From the NCBI GenBank assembly GCA_024220505.1, contig JAKZZE010000007.1, forward strand, positions 310,001-374,000: DNA of 64,000 nt, read 5' to 3'. The notes beneath the pieces were generated by a model. It was not told where the DNA came from. It was given only the letters and a program-made list of their open reading frames with translations, and did no database searches. Below are positions 1 through 11,305 of this stretch, piece by piece. The number at the start of each line of letters is the position of its first letter. Position 1 is the stretch's first letter. The position numbers and the translations under genes were made by a program. Origin of the DNA: Rhizopus arrhizus. Its lineage: Eukaryota; Mucoromycota; Mucoromycetes; Mucorales; Rhizopodaceae.

Positions 1-1332
1 GAATCACGAATACGTCTATTACAATTAATGGTGAACAAATTATACTTCCGCGGAAAGTGCGAAGAAGTATTCGTGAGCCCAATTTGCAAAGCAGATCAAC
101 CAATATTGGAAAGAGACTCGCCAAAGCAGGATGATTTACTGCTGAATTTAAAAGAATCCCATGGCGATATCTCAGGTACATCAAGGCTCAGTATAATAAT
201 TAGAATAACTGAAGATTTCCTATAGATTTAATTGCACGCGTCCATTTCAGTCAAAAACCTTTCCGCCTTGTCATCATTGACTACGCCGGGATTTCAACGT
301 CACCAAATGATATTAGGATTTTTTTGGAGTAAGTCGAAAAGAATACTGATTGCAGCAAGTTTTTTTATGCTAATTAATTTGAATACTAGGCAATGCAGCA
401 ATATCAAGGAAGTTGTTGTATATCATGGCTCTTCGTTTGAGATCTTATCACGTTTTGATCTTTTGAAAAATAATGATCTGGAAAAATTTAAATGTCGCAA
501 CTTTAGCCGATGGTCCACCTATGATGATGAATTCGAAGTGACGCTATATCGACGATTTACTGCATTGTTAAATGTTTTATTTGATTTATCTGACATTATC
601 ATGGTAGAGTAAGTGATAAATGGATGCATTCATTGAAACAATGACTGACTTTTTTTTTACAGTGGGGAATCCGTATCCAAGGCAACCAAAGCAGCCATTG
701 ACTTAAACAAAACGATCTTTACACTTAGTGAACAATCCCCTTCGTATGGCTGGAAGATTGACCTCATATTGAAGTATTTCAATGGCAAGAAAGGTGTAGA
801 GGTGTCATCCAATGAATGGAAGCATATGGGTGTCGGTGCGGACCTGAAAATCAAGCAACAATGCAAAAACTTACGGACCAACGCTTGCATTCTTCACCAA
901 CTCAACGTCAACTGTCATTCCAACTTTACAGAAGTGCTTGCCATGGACTTTATTGGCAATATTGGCTACCTGTATATGATTAAAAAGGGCCAGAACCAAT
1001 GCTTTGTAGCAAAAATGATCGTCACGCTTCTGATTCCTCACAACATCACCAACTTGGCCACCCTCAAGCCCATCTTGGATGCTATGTTTCGCATGAAGGT
1101 ATTTATGAGAAAAAAAAAAAAAAAAAAAAAAAAGCTTATTTTTGTTTCCTAGAGTTATTTCAAGTCTATGGCAAAAGCAATTGACCAAGCCCTGTTTCAA
1201 AAACGTATCCAAGAAGCCATACCCTCTCTCGACTGCTCAACCTCCTCATCTGAATCATCCATCGCTTTCTCTTCCTGCAACAACCCCCGCTGCACGATAT
1301 TTGGAAGGCTAAGGCAAAAAATAGTAGCGTGA
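1..1332 (+). CDS. Uncharacterised spliced protein, 5' end outside window
   Basis: Five exons join in one frame: <1-175, 226-328, 390-608, 663-1098 and 1153-1332 (TGA 1330-1332). All four introns are GT-AG; the last holds a run of about 23 A. The start lies outside the window. Recognisable stretches are RLVIIDYAGISTSPNDIR in exon 2, GWKIDLILKYFNGKKGVEV and LRTNACILHQL in exon 4, and a Ser/Cys-rich tail. I recognise no named domain. From memory, proteins with the stretch 'GWKIDLIL...KQQCKNLR.NACIL' form a large lineage-specific family in Mucorales; this is recall, not a search. The frame of the first 130 nt is the least certain part. Downstream lies only transposon debris, so this may be the last intact gene before the TE patch. 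Confidence 0.6.
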
Positions 1333-1589
1333 TTTTGCGATACCATTTTCCTTCTTTCCATTGCTTTTACTGCCCATATTGCTTTCTATGCCATCTTTTT
1401 TCCGTATCCCTTCGTTTTTTTTTTTTTATAAAAGGAGCCGAAGCTCATGTTTATTAATATGATGATTAAGATCGAGTTACAAGCTTTGTTTTTGGGTTTT
1501 TAAATTTTTTTGGAGAGTTACCTCTTCTTTTTTGGGGTTTTGTGTGTTATAGATGAAGTTATGGAAGTAGAAAATGAAAATGAAAATAA

Positions 1590-3262
1590 AATTAAAATTT
1601 GGGCCGAAGCCAAACCAAAGACCAGTGTGGAAGTGTACGATGTGAGCAGACATTTTGTACAAGAGTTTCGTGATGTAGTTGCCGAGTAAGTTTTTGAGAA
1701 CTGTTGAGAGTGACAGAAGTATGAATAGGGATAGTATCAAAAATGAACGCCCAATGAGTGCGCCAAACAGAAAGCAAGGTGTGACCGATGTTCGCAGCAG
1801 ATGAAACATCAGAGCTGGATGCAGCAACAGGAGGGAACTTCAACTGGAATATTGCATGAGCGACAGAAAAAGAGGAGAAGAATTGTGATAGAAAGTGCTC
1901 GCTCCAAATGCTTCGTCAAATAAGTAGTTTTGGAGGGCACAGATAGAAAGAGTGTTCCAAAATTTCTTCTTGATCGGGACAATTTAAGCAAGAGGGAGAA
2001 GGAAAGATAGACGGGAGCAGCCGATGAAGAGTGGACCTAGTAGGGAGTTTGTGGTGTAGTAGACGATACTAAACGTTCTGACCAGAGTGTGAAAGGGGAA
2101 GGTTCCAGAATTAACGCTAACCGTCTGGAGGAAGAGGAAAAAGGATCTTTGAACCACTGGTCGGAAGTATGCATAGTCGGCAGAATAGTTTCGAGCGAAG
2201 ACACCGAGAGTTGTCAACAGTAATCAACTTGCGGCTTAAAAGAAAAGGAGAGGCATCAACAACAGAAGTGAGATTTGGAGTGAACGGGTAAGATCCGAGA
2301 CTAGCATACTGCACAGGAATGAATGGACGAACCAAGAAAGGGGCCAGAAGGATGTGATTTTGCCGCACCAGACGAAGAAATTTCCTGGCAAGATATGGAT
2401 GTACATGGAATTCCGTGGCAGTTCGAGGACGAAGGAGATTAGAGTCGAGATCTTTGATGTACGGTGAGGATAAGCGGAATTGACGGAGAGATCGATTCAA
2501 AGGCGTGTTAGGAACAGCAGAAACTGGTAGTTGCAGACAATTATTGGCAGAAGGAATCACTTGATGATAATCAGCAGGAAGAATGTCAATTGCACCAAAA
2601 AGTAAATCAAAAGGACTATCCAATCCACATAGAAGAGGAGGGCGCAGATCTGGAAAGAGAAAGGGCAACCTGTAGTCGGCGAGAGGCTACGTACATGGAG
2701 ATGAGGCCTGTAGAGCCAGGACAATAGAAAAGCGTATTCCTTTGGGCGTCCAAAAGGTTGCTAACGGGTCTATGGGAACATTGCTGAGCAGCGGGAGGAA
2801 CCAACGTAATTGCAGTGTTCCTTGTTGTACTCCAGGATCAAGTACTCCTAGACCGCCAGCATGACGGGGAAGACACATGGTAGAAAAGCTAATTTTTGGA
2901 AACATACGGTAGGTCAGGAAGGAAGACATTACCGATCACACCTGACAAAGGAATTGTTTAGGAACAGTGGTTAGCTGGAGGACATGCCATAGTTTGGCTA
3001 GGATGAGCGAGTTCAAAATCGCCACACGACCGCGGATAGATAGCGCCCATTGTGAATGAATTTGACAAGCCTTTTGTATCTTTGCCAAGAGAAGCGCGAG
3101 AAACCGATTCCGTTGGTTGGTAGCTTTTTCTGTTTGTTGCAGCTTCACAAGCCATATATATAGTACGAGTTTCGACATTGCGCGAAAAGTGAAGAGTCTT
3201 GTTTGAGTTAGATAAGAATTGATATATTGTTGTAAGTGAAGGTATAGAGGTGTTGGTCGCAT
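1590..3262 (-). pseudogene. Degenerate LINE ORF2 (reverse transcriptase C-terminal half)
   Basis: Broken minus-strand frames run in the order of a LINE ORF2 3' half. At 2936-3262 is the RT thumb region with ALSIRGRVAILNSLILAKLW. At 2687-2929 is the conserved GGLGVLDPGVQQG segment. At 2117-2668 is the connector, and at about 1590-1990 a cysteine-containing tail reminiscent of the zf-RVT end (CPDQEEILEHFFYLCP). The same order and similar words occur in the intact LINE ORF2 at 45.6-57 kb (SFRGRVTVMNTLIYSKLW, PQGGLKLLNPSKQQ), so it belongs to the same broad group. Several frameshifts and stops separate the parts, and the endonuclease and RT catalytic core are missing. It is a 5'-truncated, inactive copy. 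Edges are approximate. Confidence 0.75.
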
Positions 3263-3276
3263 TTATATCAACTGAA

Positions 3277-3573
3277 TCAGGAAAAAACAAAAAATCTGTG
3301 CGCCCAGAAGTCAGACTTGCATTGTACCAAAAATGAATTGTCAATAGCATTAAATTCATTATTGTCTTTTAGACTAGAGGAGCCATTGATAGAGATAATC
3401 AAAACTTTAGGCAAAAGCCTAAACTCTGCGTAGACCATCGCACAGCAATCGATAATTTCCAACATTATAGCATGATTAATTTCTTCGTGAAGAGCAACTA
3501 GTACTGGAATAAATTTACCATCATTTGCTTCTCGCGAGACATACAAAGTATATGCGTTTTTGTAGCGGTCCAT
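3277..3573 (-). pseudogene. Fragment resembling Mucorales PD-(D/E)XK/transposase-like protein
   Basis: A 98-codon open frame on the minus strand begins MDRYKNAYTLYVSREANDGK and contains a run of hydrophobic strands and helices, then KSDFWAHRFFVF. The layout 'VLVALHEEINHAIMLEIIDCCAMVYAEF...LPKVLIISI...FWA+' recalls a repeated Mucorales family annotated as PD-(D/E)XK nuclease or Rpn-like transposase. That match is from memory only. No ATG context or splice sites support a complete gene. It directly abuts the LINE relic on the same strand, so it is probably TE-derived debris or the gene that the LINE hit. Confidence 0.35.
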
Positions 3574-3889
3574 TCGGTTTGAGCTACAGTATGGCTGTCG
3601 GCTGGAATATCTGCATCTACATATATGTAATTTGCATGTTAAACATATATCATTTCTTTATACGAGTAATAAGATACATTACCAACTAGAGAATGAACAA
3701 TCAAATCTATAACCTTTGGGTAGCTTAACACCAACTTATAAGATCTTCATCTTCGACTAACAGTGAATGGGCTTTTCAATTAAACAGATTAGTTTTTTGA
3801 TTGCATACAAACTAATTTACTTACAGTTTTGAATGAATGCTTTGCTATGAGAAAAAAGAGAAAGAATTCTAAACAATTCCGTCACCGTC
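3574..3889. other. No gene seen
   Basis: AT-rich sequence between two transposon relics. I see no open frame with coding character and no RNA gene. Confidence 0.5.
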
Positions 3890-4364
3890 ACCGCTGCCTT
3901 TTTATCTATCAGTCTACGACTGTATATACGGATTGATTGCAGTTCTTCAACAAGTTCCAAAATCAAATGGTCGAAAAAAACAGAAGATAGCTGTTGCCAA
4001 GAGAGGCCTACTTCATAGGACTAACTCAAATCACTTTTTACTGTTCGTTGAAGAAATGGTAGTTGTACTGATTAAACTCATTTACATAATATGTATATTG
4101 TGACGGACAATGCTGCAATTCATAAAACACTGAAGTTCTTCAAGAAATCCGTGATTAGAGGCATACTGCCTTATTCTTACCCCCTTACTCGCCAATATTA
4201 AACCCTATTGAAGAGTGCTGGTCAAAAATCAAGTAAGAAGTTCGCAAGACACGTCTAACAAAGAACGAAATTATAGCTAATCCGTATTGAAGATGCAGCA
4301 AAAACAGTTACAGTGGAGAACTGTAGAGGGTGGATTGGTCACCCTCACAATTTTTTTTCCAAGT
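3890..4364 (+). pseudogene. IS630/Tc1-like DDE transposase relic
   Basis: Different plus-strand frames hold pieces of a DDE transposase in the right order. Near 4090 is IVTDNAAIHKT (second catalytic Asp). Near 4190 is SPILNPIEECWSKIK (the P-x-LNPIE-W-K block with the catalytic Glu). Near 4280 is IRIEDAAKTVTVENCRGWI, which fits the family's C-terminal tail. At least two frameshifts and several stops break it, and the N-terminal helix-turn-helix is not visible. It differs from the Tc1 element at 55.0-56.7 kb. Its 3' end is followed by a T-run and the LINE fragment at 4480. Clearly inactive. Confidence 0.65.
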
Positions 4365-4479
4365 GTTTAAACATGAATAGTATATAAATTTGGTATCTTT
4401 TGCTGTAAAAGCACTAGAAATATTTTCAAATCATATTTTTTTTTTTGATTGATGGACCACTTCAAAAAAATTGAATGGT

Positions 4480-5285
4480 AACAGAATGTGTTGAGTGCAC
4501 TAAAAAAATTCTTGGATTTCAAGCATAAATCACCGTACTTTAATTCAATTCCCCTCTATGGCGGCTCTGCGCTGAAACCGATCCTAATCAACTTGATCGA
4601 CGCAAGTTCAAAGCAATTCGTCAAGATTATCTACAAGAATCTTTTGAAAACCGCCGTGCAGACACTAACTCTATCCTTCTCTCCGCTTGCCGTCCTCAAT
4701 TAGTCGTGGGTCCCACCCTCTGGCTACCGATGTCATACATTGAACGTAGCCGATTAATTCGTTGGCGTATGGGCTGGTTGCCTGGTGGCCGTCTCAAACC
4801 ATGTATCTATCACCCTAGGGGTATACTCACAAAGTCTCATGCTATTACCTGTCTTCAAATGCCCCATACAATAGCTGATCCTTTATCTTTTCTTCTCAAC
4901 AAACTGCCTCTCAGAAAAAAGGCACCAACCGCACAAAATCGCTTGCGCTACTCTGCTTGGTCTGTTCGATGGCCAACCCTCTGCCAGTTCCTCTTTAAAC
5001 TCGATTGCCTCCATCATGGAAAGACCCGCCTGAAAATTCTTCTCTTGGCTCCAAACTTATAACCTGATTATGCAAAAATTGATATGGTATCTGAGATATG
5101 TTTTCCTTTACCTCTTCCCTTCTTTCACTTTTTCTCCTTTTGCCTATCAAAAGGTTTTTAACCCATTTACACCCTTTTAGAACTGGCCCAGGCAATACAA
5201 TCTAAAGCATTATGTGCTTTTTGGGTCTTTATTTTTTTTATAAGTAAAATATTATTCTTAATCGTAATAAACTTGCTTCTCTCTA
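4480..5285 (+). pseudogene. 3' fragment of second LINE family (RT C-terminus and 3' UTR)
   Basis: One frame runs through WLPMSYIERSRLIRWRMGWL and on to ADPLSFLLNKLP and SVRWPTLCQFLFKLD. These match, with substitutions, the ends of the RT fragments at 39.1-40.6 kb (WLPMTCSERSRVLRWRLGWL) and at 41.2-41.5 kb. The 3' UTR shares the words TATCAAAAGGTTTTT and the terminal TTAATCG with the 41.2-41.7 kb copy. The copy is 5'-truncated to roughly the last 800 bp and is non-functional. No clear target-site duplication was found here. Confidence 0.75.
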
Positions 5286-5526
5286 CACTGAAACGACTGT
5301 TTTTAACTAAAATAATATTGACTTTTTGGTTAATAGCAAATATATTTCAGTTTGGTACAAATATATATACTTTTTATGGGTGAGCATTTTAATGTTTAGT
5401 AAAACTCATCACAGAGTATAAGGATTGGAAGTGATGCAGGTGTATTAAACAGTGGAAACAGTGAGGACTTCTTACCGCTTTCTTTCACTTTTTATAAGCT
5501 TTTGCCTTATTTGGAAGTCCTCGCTA

Positions 5527-6256
5527 TGCACTACAACATCAAGTAACTCCAACAACTTCAGGCAGACTTAGCTACTACCCATGTTGAGATACGCAAGTTA
5601 CAATAAGAGAATGCTTTCTTATGGAAACAACTTATTCCGAAGCCGTTAATCACAGACATCTCACCTTTTCCATCTAGACGCACCATATCGCTAACCGTTT
5701 CCTCCCTCTCTCGTAATCCTCCCACCCCATCTAAGCACCTCCATCGCCTAACAACACCTCCACTTCTCTTCCTAAGATTGCTAATCCTAAGAATGATAAT
5801 TCCTAACTTAGAATGACGGCTATTGCCAGGCAATTTTCTTCCCCTGCTGAACCAATAGGCTTTAAACCCATCCATGTACCCGTTCGATACTGCCTCCCTC
5901 TACAACAATTGCGCTCCAACCTCCGCAGGTTACACATTAACGTCTGTCAAATTCTGGATATTCATTGTTCAGATAGAAATTCAGTCAGCTTTCTTATCCA
6001 CATTGGTTATGAAACTGAGCTACGTTCACGATTGAGCAAATTCAACATCACAGTCCGTGTCGATTTCGATCCTTTAGATCCATCAATCATTCACGACCCT
6101 ACTCTCGTCAATAAACCCATTGACCGCAAAGTACAACATGCTCGCAAAGCATTCCTCCATAGAATCTGTGTCGCCCTCCGACGATTGAGGACTCTCATTT
6201 ACAATGCTGTTACCAACTTCTCTGTCCAGTCTGGCCTTATTGACCTCGAAGGCTAG
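5527..6256 (+). pseudogene. LINE ORF1 (gag-like) remnant
   Basis: The frame starts with ATG at 5527, is broken early by two TAA codons and a later frameshift, then stays open as 5813-6256. The product contains ARQFSSPAEPIGFKPIHVPV followed by LRSNLRRLHINVCQILDIHC and ADPT-like motifs. It aligns by eye with ORF1 of the intact LINE at 57.0-58.1 kb (ARAFSIPSTELAGYDTVYIP, then VEIRRRFHRLGIDTNRIIDI). The first part has coiled-coil character (LQQLQADLATTHVEIRKLQ), as in ORF1 of the intact copy. A 5' piece of a relative of that LINE, inactive. Confidence 0.65.
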
Positions 6257-6961
6257 CGTCGTATGACCTTGCCCCACCATACAAGTACCGCACAGGACAT
6301 ATCATTGACCATGTATAGACTTTGTAGATAAATGTCCAGTATGTTTATCCAACCGCTTGTACCATCCTTTATGAACCCAACTACCTACTTCACATAAAAA
6401 GTTCCGCTGACGTTGTTAGCACCCCTCACACTGATGTCTATGACATGTCTTTCCTTCATTACTCATTCATTTTCTTCTTTCTTTTTTTGCCCTTGCAATG
6501 CTGCTGCTGTCTGTTTTATTTCTTCACTTGATCTTTTAAAACTATTCAAAGCAATAGGTCCTTTTATACCTAGTTTGTGTTTGAGGGTTACTAATAACGC
6601 TATTCTAAATTTGCTGTCTAGTATAGATTCGTCATTTGCCGCTCCTCAATTTTCATAGAAACACTTGTAAAAACGTTATCAGTGACACTAAAGCCGTACA
6701 TGTATTCAATTATTACATCTATTTTGAATGTGGCGTTTATAGAGTGAAGAAACATGCTTAAAATTGATATGCAAAATAAAATTTGAATAGGCAAAATAAA
6801 GATTTAATGCACTAATGCATTTAGAAAATCCTGTATTCGGAAACAGACGAAAAAGGAAATGAAAATCTGTCGAATATAACTGTCCCTTTGGTTGAAGATG
6901 GAATAAAAATTCTGTAATTCGGAGGAAAAGAAGACAAATGGAATAAATGCAGCATTTTATA
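6257..6961. other. Intergenic, no gene seen
   Basis: AT-rich spacer between the ORF1 relic and the 3' end of the transporter gene. Short open frames on both strands show no recognisable protein; it includes the transporter's 3' UTR. Confidence 0.5.
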
Positions 6962-8884
6962 TTATATTTTAGCAAAAACATTTGGATTCATCTTAAGCTT
7001 TAGTAGTAAAGTAATAAGTGCTGAGAGAATAAATGCTATACCTGTAAACATCTCCTGAGGTAAAAACGAGTTCTTATTAGTGGCTGTTTGCACTGCACCA
7101 GCCAAAGAAGGACCAAACCTTGACGCTGCTACACATAAAAGATATAAACATATCCCCGATGGATATTTTTCTATGCCGGTAATTGCCGCTGTAATAGGTG
7201 CCACTATTACTGTGTTAGTTTACTTTTTATAAAGGCTTCATTCTAATCACTTACACAATGAAAATACAGAACCACTCATAAAGCCATAAACGAGTATGAA
7301 GATCAAAAGAGTACTGAATGAATTTGCAAATGTCCATAAAATCAATGAACTTAAACCACAAACAAATAAAAGCATTAGATGTACATTGACTAGACCAACT
7401 TGATCACCAATATATCTAATATTTTCTTTTTAGTGGTTATTTTAAGAGATCTACATTTTTCTATTACCCAGAAAATATTCTTCCTATCACGTTAACAGCA
7501 GAAAAGGACGCAACTAGAATAGATCCTTGAGTGGGAAGAAGACCTAGTTTTGTAGCATGTGATGGAAGGTAAAAGACAGGAATGAAGTAACCCAACATGC
7601 TCAAGCTACCAGATATACACCATATTATGAAATTTGCATCATTAAAAACACTTGTATCAATCATATGTCGTATTCTTTTGGATTTTGCTTTTGGCATTTT
7701 TGGATTCTCTTTTAATAGTAAAGTAGATATTATACTTACAACGAAATTAATGATGCCTAAAATGCGATAGCACCTATACGAAAAAGGCATTTGAATATTT
7801 TTCATATCCCTATTTTAAATAAAATCTAATTATACCATGCACCGCCAAGGGATTCATTTAAATGTGTTATAACAAAAGGCATAATTAATCCAACAATGCC
7901 AGATCCACTCACCATGATTCCCATTGATAGCCCCCTTCTTCTAATAAACCATTGAGGAGATATAGACATGGAAACCTATAAATTTTTAATCTTTTTTTTT
8001 TCTAGCAATTCTGTTTATTAACTTACAACATTAAATAATGCAGCACCTATACCATGCATCACACTATGCGTTATGTACAATTGCCAGACCTAAACTAGAT
8101 TAGCTCGGTTTGATGTTTCAAGCTTGATCTTCTATTTTTTACCTGCTGGGCAAAACTCGCTAATATTAAACCGGCTGTCAAGGATATAGTGGATAAAAAC
8201 AAAATCCATCTGACACCAATTAAAGACATAAGAACCGGAGTGACTGGTCCCATAAGGCCACCAAATGACATGCCTATCGTGCCAACAAAACTTAATGCTG
8301 TAGAATCTACGGAGCCTTTAAAGACTTGTCTATCATAATACTCTTGCATTACACCTAAAATTGAATGATTTATTTCTAATTTTTTTTTTTCAATTTACAG
8401 AAAAAAATTTACCCCTACATACTTAGAATTTTAGTCTATCGCTGTTTGATGATGACAAACGATGTTTTTCTTTTTTTCTTTTTTTTTTTTTTCTTCTTAC
8501 CAACTAGATAACGTACACATGCTAATTGCTTGAGCAAGAAACCCTCCAAGTAATATAGCCCACCGATACGGATCTTCTTCTAAATCACACACATTTTCTA
8601 CATGATCCTCCTTTTTTTCAGAAATATAAGCAGAATCTGACATTGAACTCACCCGGAACAATTCATTTACTAAACAAAATGTTTAGCTTTTTTTTTCTAC
8701 TACATGAATCGATTGAAATGTTACGTTTTGCTTTAGGTATATGTTCCTGAGAATAAACTGTTCTCGAATTAACTGTGAGTTGACTGTTGGATACAATGGT
8801 ACTGCTATCGTCCACAAATATTGGAATATGTACACTAGTAGTGTTAGATTGGAGCAGATCAGGACGATTAAATGAATGTTCCAT
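6962..8884 (-). CDS. MFS transporter, monocarboxylate (MCT/MCH) type
   Basis: Exons on the minus strand: 8884-8725, 8669-8517, 8354-8143, 8089-8027, 7975-7836, 7773-7468, 7415-7255 and 7209-6962, giving about 480 aa. After an N-terminal cytosolic tail come the family landmarks: DPYRWAILLGGFLAQAISM (helix 1), VMQEYYDRQVF, FVGTIGMSFGGLMGPV, the loop QWFIRRRGLSMGIMVSGSG between helices 4 and 5, a charged central loop, NVIGRIFSG and TGIEKYPSG. This fits plasma-membrane carriers of monocarboxylates or related anions; the substrate cannot be told. The exon 2/3 junction is odd: the best-looking donor (GTAAGA at 8500) puts exon 3 out of frame, whereas GTACGT at 8516 keeps frame but removes six helix-1 residues. 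A second possible start is the Met of MSDSAYISEKKED in exon 2. Confidence 0.85.
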
Positions 8885-10184
8885 TATAATATAGCATGTA
8901 CAATGTTAAAACTATATATGATTTTATGCAAGGAAAGGGAAAAGTATAGAAATAAGCAAGGATAAAAGAAATATAAAAAGGAGGGAGAGAGAGAGAGAAA
9001 GATTTGTAAGACAAAAAAGCGTATTTATTTAAAATAGAAAATGACAAAGTAAAAGTATGTATGCATTGACGTAGAAGGAGATCAGAAGTTTTATTTGACA
9101 ATAGTGGTTAGTCTTATTTCATATATGGTTTTGCAGAAATAGAATTGCGAAAACGAAACACACATTTGTCGGTCTCTCTTTAACAAAATAAATCCACAGA
9201 AATGATAAAAATGTAAGGGGAGGGGGAGAGCGAGAAAAAGAAAATGAGAGAGAGGAGGATAAAGGAGAATGCGTAGTAACAACACAAAAAACTTTATCCT
9301 GTACTGGGCACCTTGAAAGTTGTATGTATCTTTATTTCAGCTTAAATAAAGATCTTGCTTAGAACTTGCTTTGTTTTATAAGCAAAGGGATAGTTCTTAT
9401 AAGAATTTTCATAATATTCCGTACTTTCTCTTTCTTATGCTCCTATTTTTCTTTTTCTTTTTTTTTTTTTTTCTTTTTTACAATAGTTTGGTTTATCCAG
9501 ATGAATTATATAATCCCCTTAAGTCATATTCTCCCTTCTTTGTTTTAAGTAAGCACGTTATGAAGGAGATAAAGATCTTATATAACTTTCTACTGAGGAA
9601 AAAAAAATGATATACTCAGTAAGGAGAATGTCAATCTTGTCAAGTCCTGTACGTATATGTATTTTTATATAAAAAGATTGAGTTTAGCCCGATCATGAAT
9701 TTTGTGGTATATAGAAAAAAATATAAAAGAACAGAAATTAGTATGATCGTATGCAGATTACATTTTCTGTCCCAAAAAAAGTTAAAAAAATTTAAGAAAA
9801 AAAGCAGCGTTATTCTTAGAATGCAAAAATAGTGTAGAAAGACGGATTACAAAATCTGGTCATCAACGCGCAGAAACATTTTACTAACTCAAATTATATA
9901 CAACATTTTTATGTATATTCAAATTCATTGGGCTCGTTAATAGCAGGTCAAGACGTTAAAGATATTGACCATTGTAATTTGTGGAAATCAAGATGGGGAG
10001 CTTTTGAAGGTATTCACGGGAACATTTAGCCAATCATTTTCATAAAGAGAAAAAGGGCGATCTCGGTCTGAATAAACGGTGCTTTATACTTGTCAAAAAA
10101 AAATATTCGATCATTAAATTATGTCATATGTTTAGGTTCTTTTTTTAGAAGAAAGCTTTTTTATTTTACCCCTTTATTTTAGAT
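8885..10184. other. Intergenic, promoter side of the transporter
   Basis: About 1.3 kb of AT-rich DNA with purine/pyrimidine runs (GA-rich near 8980-9000 and 9210-9260, T-run near 9455). It is upstream of the transporter and downstream of the PTAR1-like gene. I see no convincing gene or RNA; short frames at 9366-9610 are low-complexity. Confidence 0.5.
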
Positions 10185-11305
10185 TTAACCCTGGCGATCC
10201 AAGAACTTTGAATCAGGAGCAATTGATATATAGCTATTGATTAAAGATGGATTAACTAGACTTGAATATGAATTGTGGCAACGGCGCTTTTCCTAACAAG
10301 AGTAAAGGATGAGTAAGTAATAAGGTTGAAATGTGTGTAAGCTTCTTTACCAAAAATGTCAACCATAAACCGAATTTCAATGCAAATTGTTTTTGTAGAA
10401 TTATATCATCTTCATTATCACTTAGAGCTCGTTTTTTATACTTGTTTTGAATAGTATCTTGTACGAATTGATGTTGTAAAATACAATAGTTTTCAGTATT
10501 AAATTCAAAAAATAAATAAGAGCAATATCTTCGATGGCACCAAATGGATTCATGACCAGGAAATTTAACAGTTAAATTATTCAACCATTCCATATGTGAC
10601 TCAATCTGTGGTGTTTCCCACTGAATTATCTTCATAACCTGTTCGAGGTATTGGAACCCAGAGTAATCACTAACATTACGTTCAATCCAACAAACTATGT
10701 ATGCATATTCTTTTTTCACTCGCGCAGAATCTTGCTGATTTCTTACAAGAAGCCAACAACGATATTGCCATGAATAATAATTGCGTTTATAAGTAGAACA
10801 AGTCATTTCACATAATCTCATCTCAGCATCAATATCAATGCTGTTGTATTCCGTAACTATCCATTGTCGATGATACCATGCTACAGAACTCTTTGAATGC
10901 TTTGGTATTGTAAAAATGAGGTTCAGCAATTGTAACTCATCTGCTGGATTGATATGCCCTGATAACATCAATTCTTTCCTAATAATTTCAGCATGAGAAC
11001 AAAAATTCATCTTTAGTGAATTCTAACCTTCTATTCATGGCAGTGTAATTATCAGGCTTTAATAATATCATCACCCGAGTCACTTGTTCCATTTCTTTAA
11101 AGTCATTTTTAGAAAGCGTAACATAGAACTCATGTGTTTCTTTTATTATGTTAGCTAATATTGCTGTTGGTATGCCAAGATTAGACTCTACCACTACAAA
11201 AGGATAGTATTTTCTGCTTTCTTCAGGTAAATCGTTTTGCGTAAGTGGAAAGTAGAGTAATCCTAATTCATTTCTAATTTGAAAAGAGAAAAAGGGAGTT
11301 GACAT
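10185..11305 (-). CDS. PTAR1-like protein prenyltransferase alpha subunit
   Basis: Three exons, 11305-11028, 10978-10351 and 10292-10185, sum to 1014 nt (337 aa). Exon 1 ends in LLKPDNYTAMNRR and joins KELMLSGHINPADEL across a 49-nt intron, which restores the typical PTAR1 block 'KPDNYTAMNRRK'. The product carries prenyltransferase alpha repeats with the W-x-x-R signature: VAWYHRQWIV, YYSWQYRCWLLV and ESIWCHRRYCSYLF. PTAR1 is known in animals as the alpha partner of RabGGTB in geranylgeranyltransferase III, which acts on Ykt6 and FBXL2; the same role here is inference. If the last intron is not spliced, the frame ends at 10252 with a low-complexity tail; the spliced form gives a more ordinary C-terminus. 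Confidence 0.82.
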
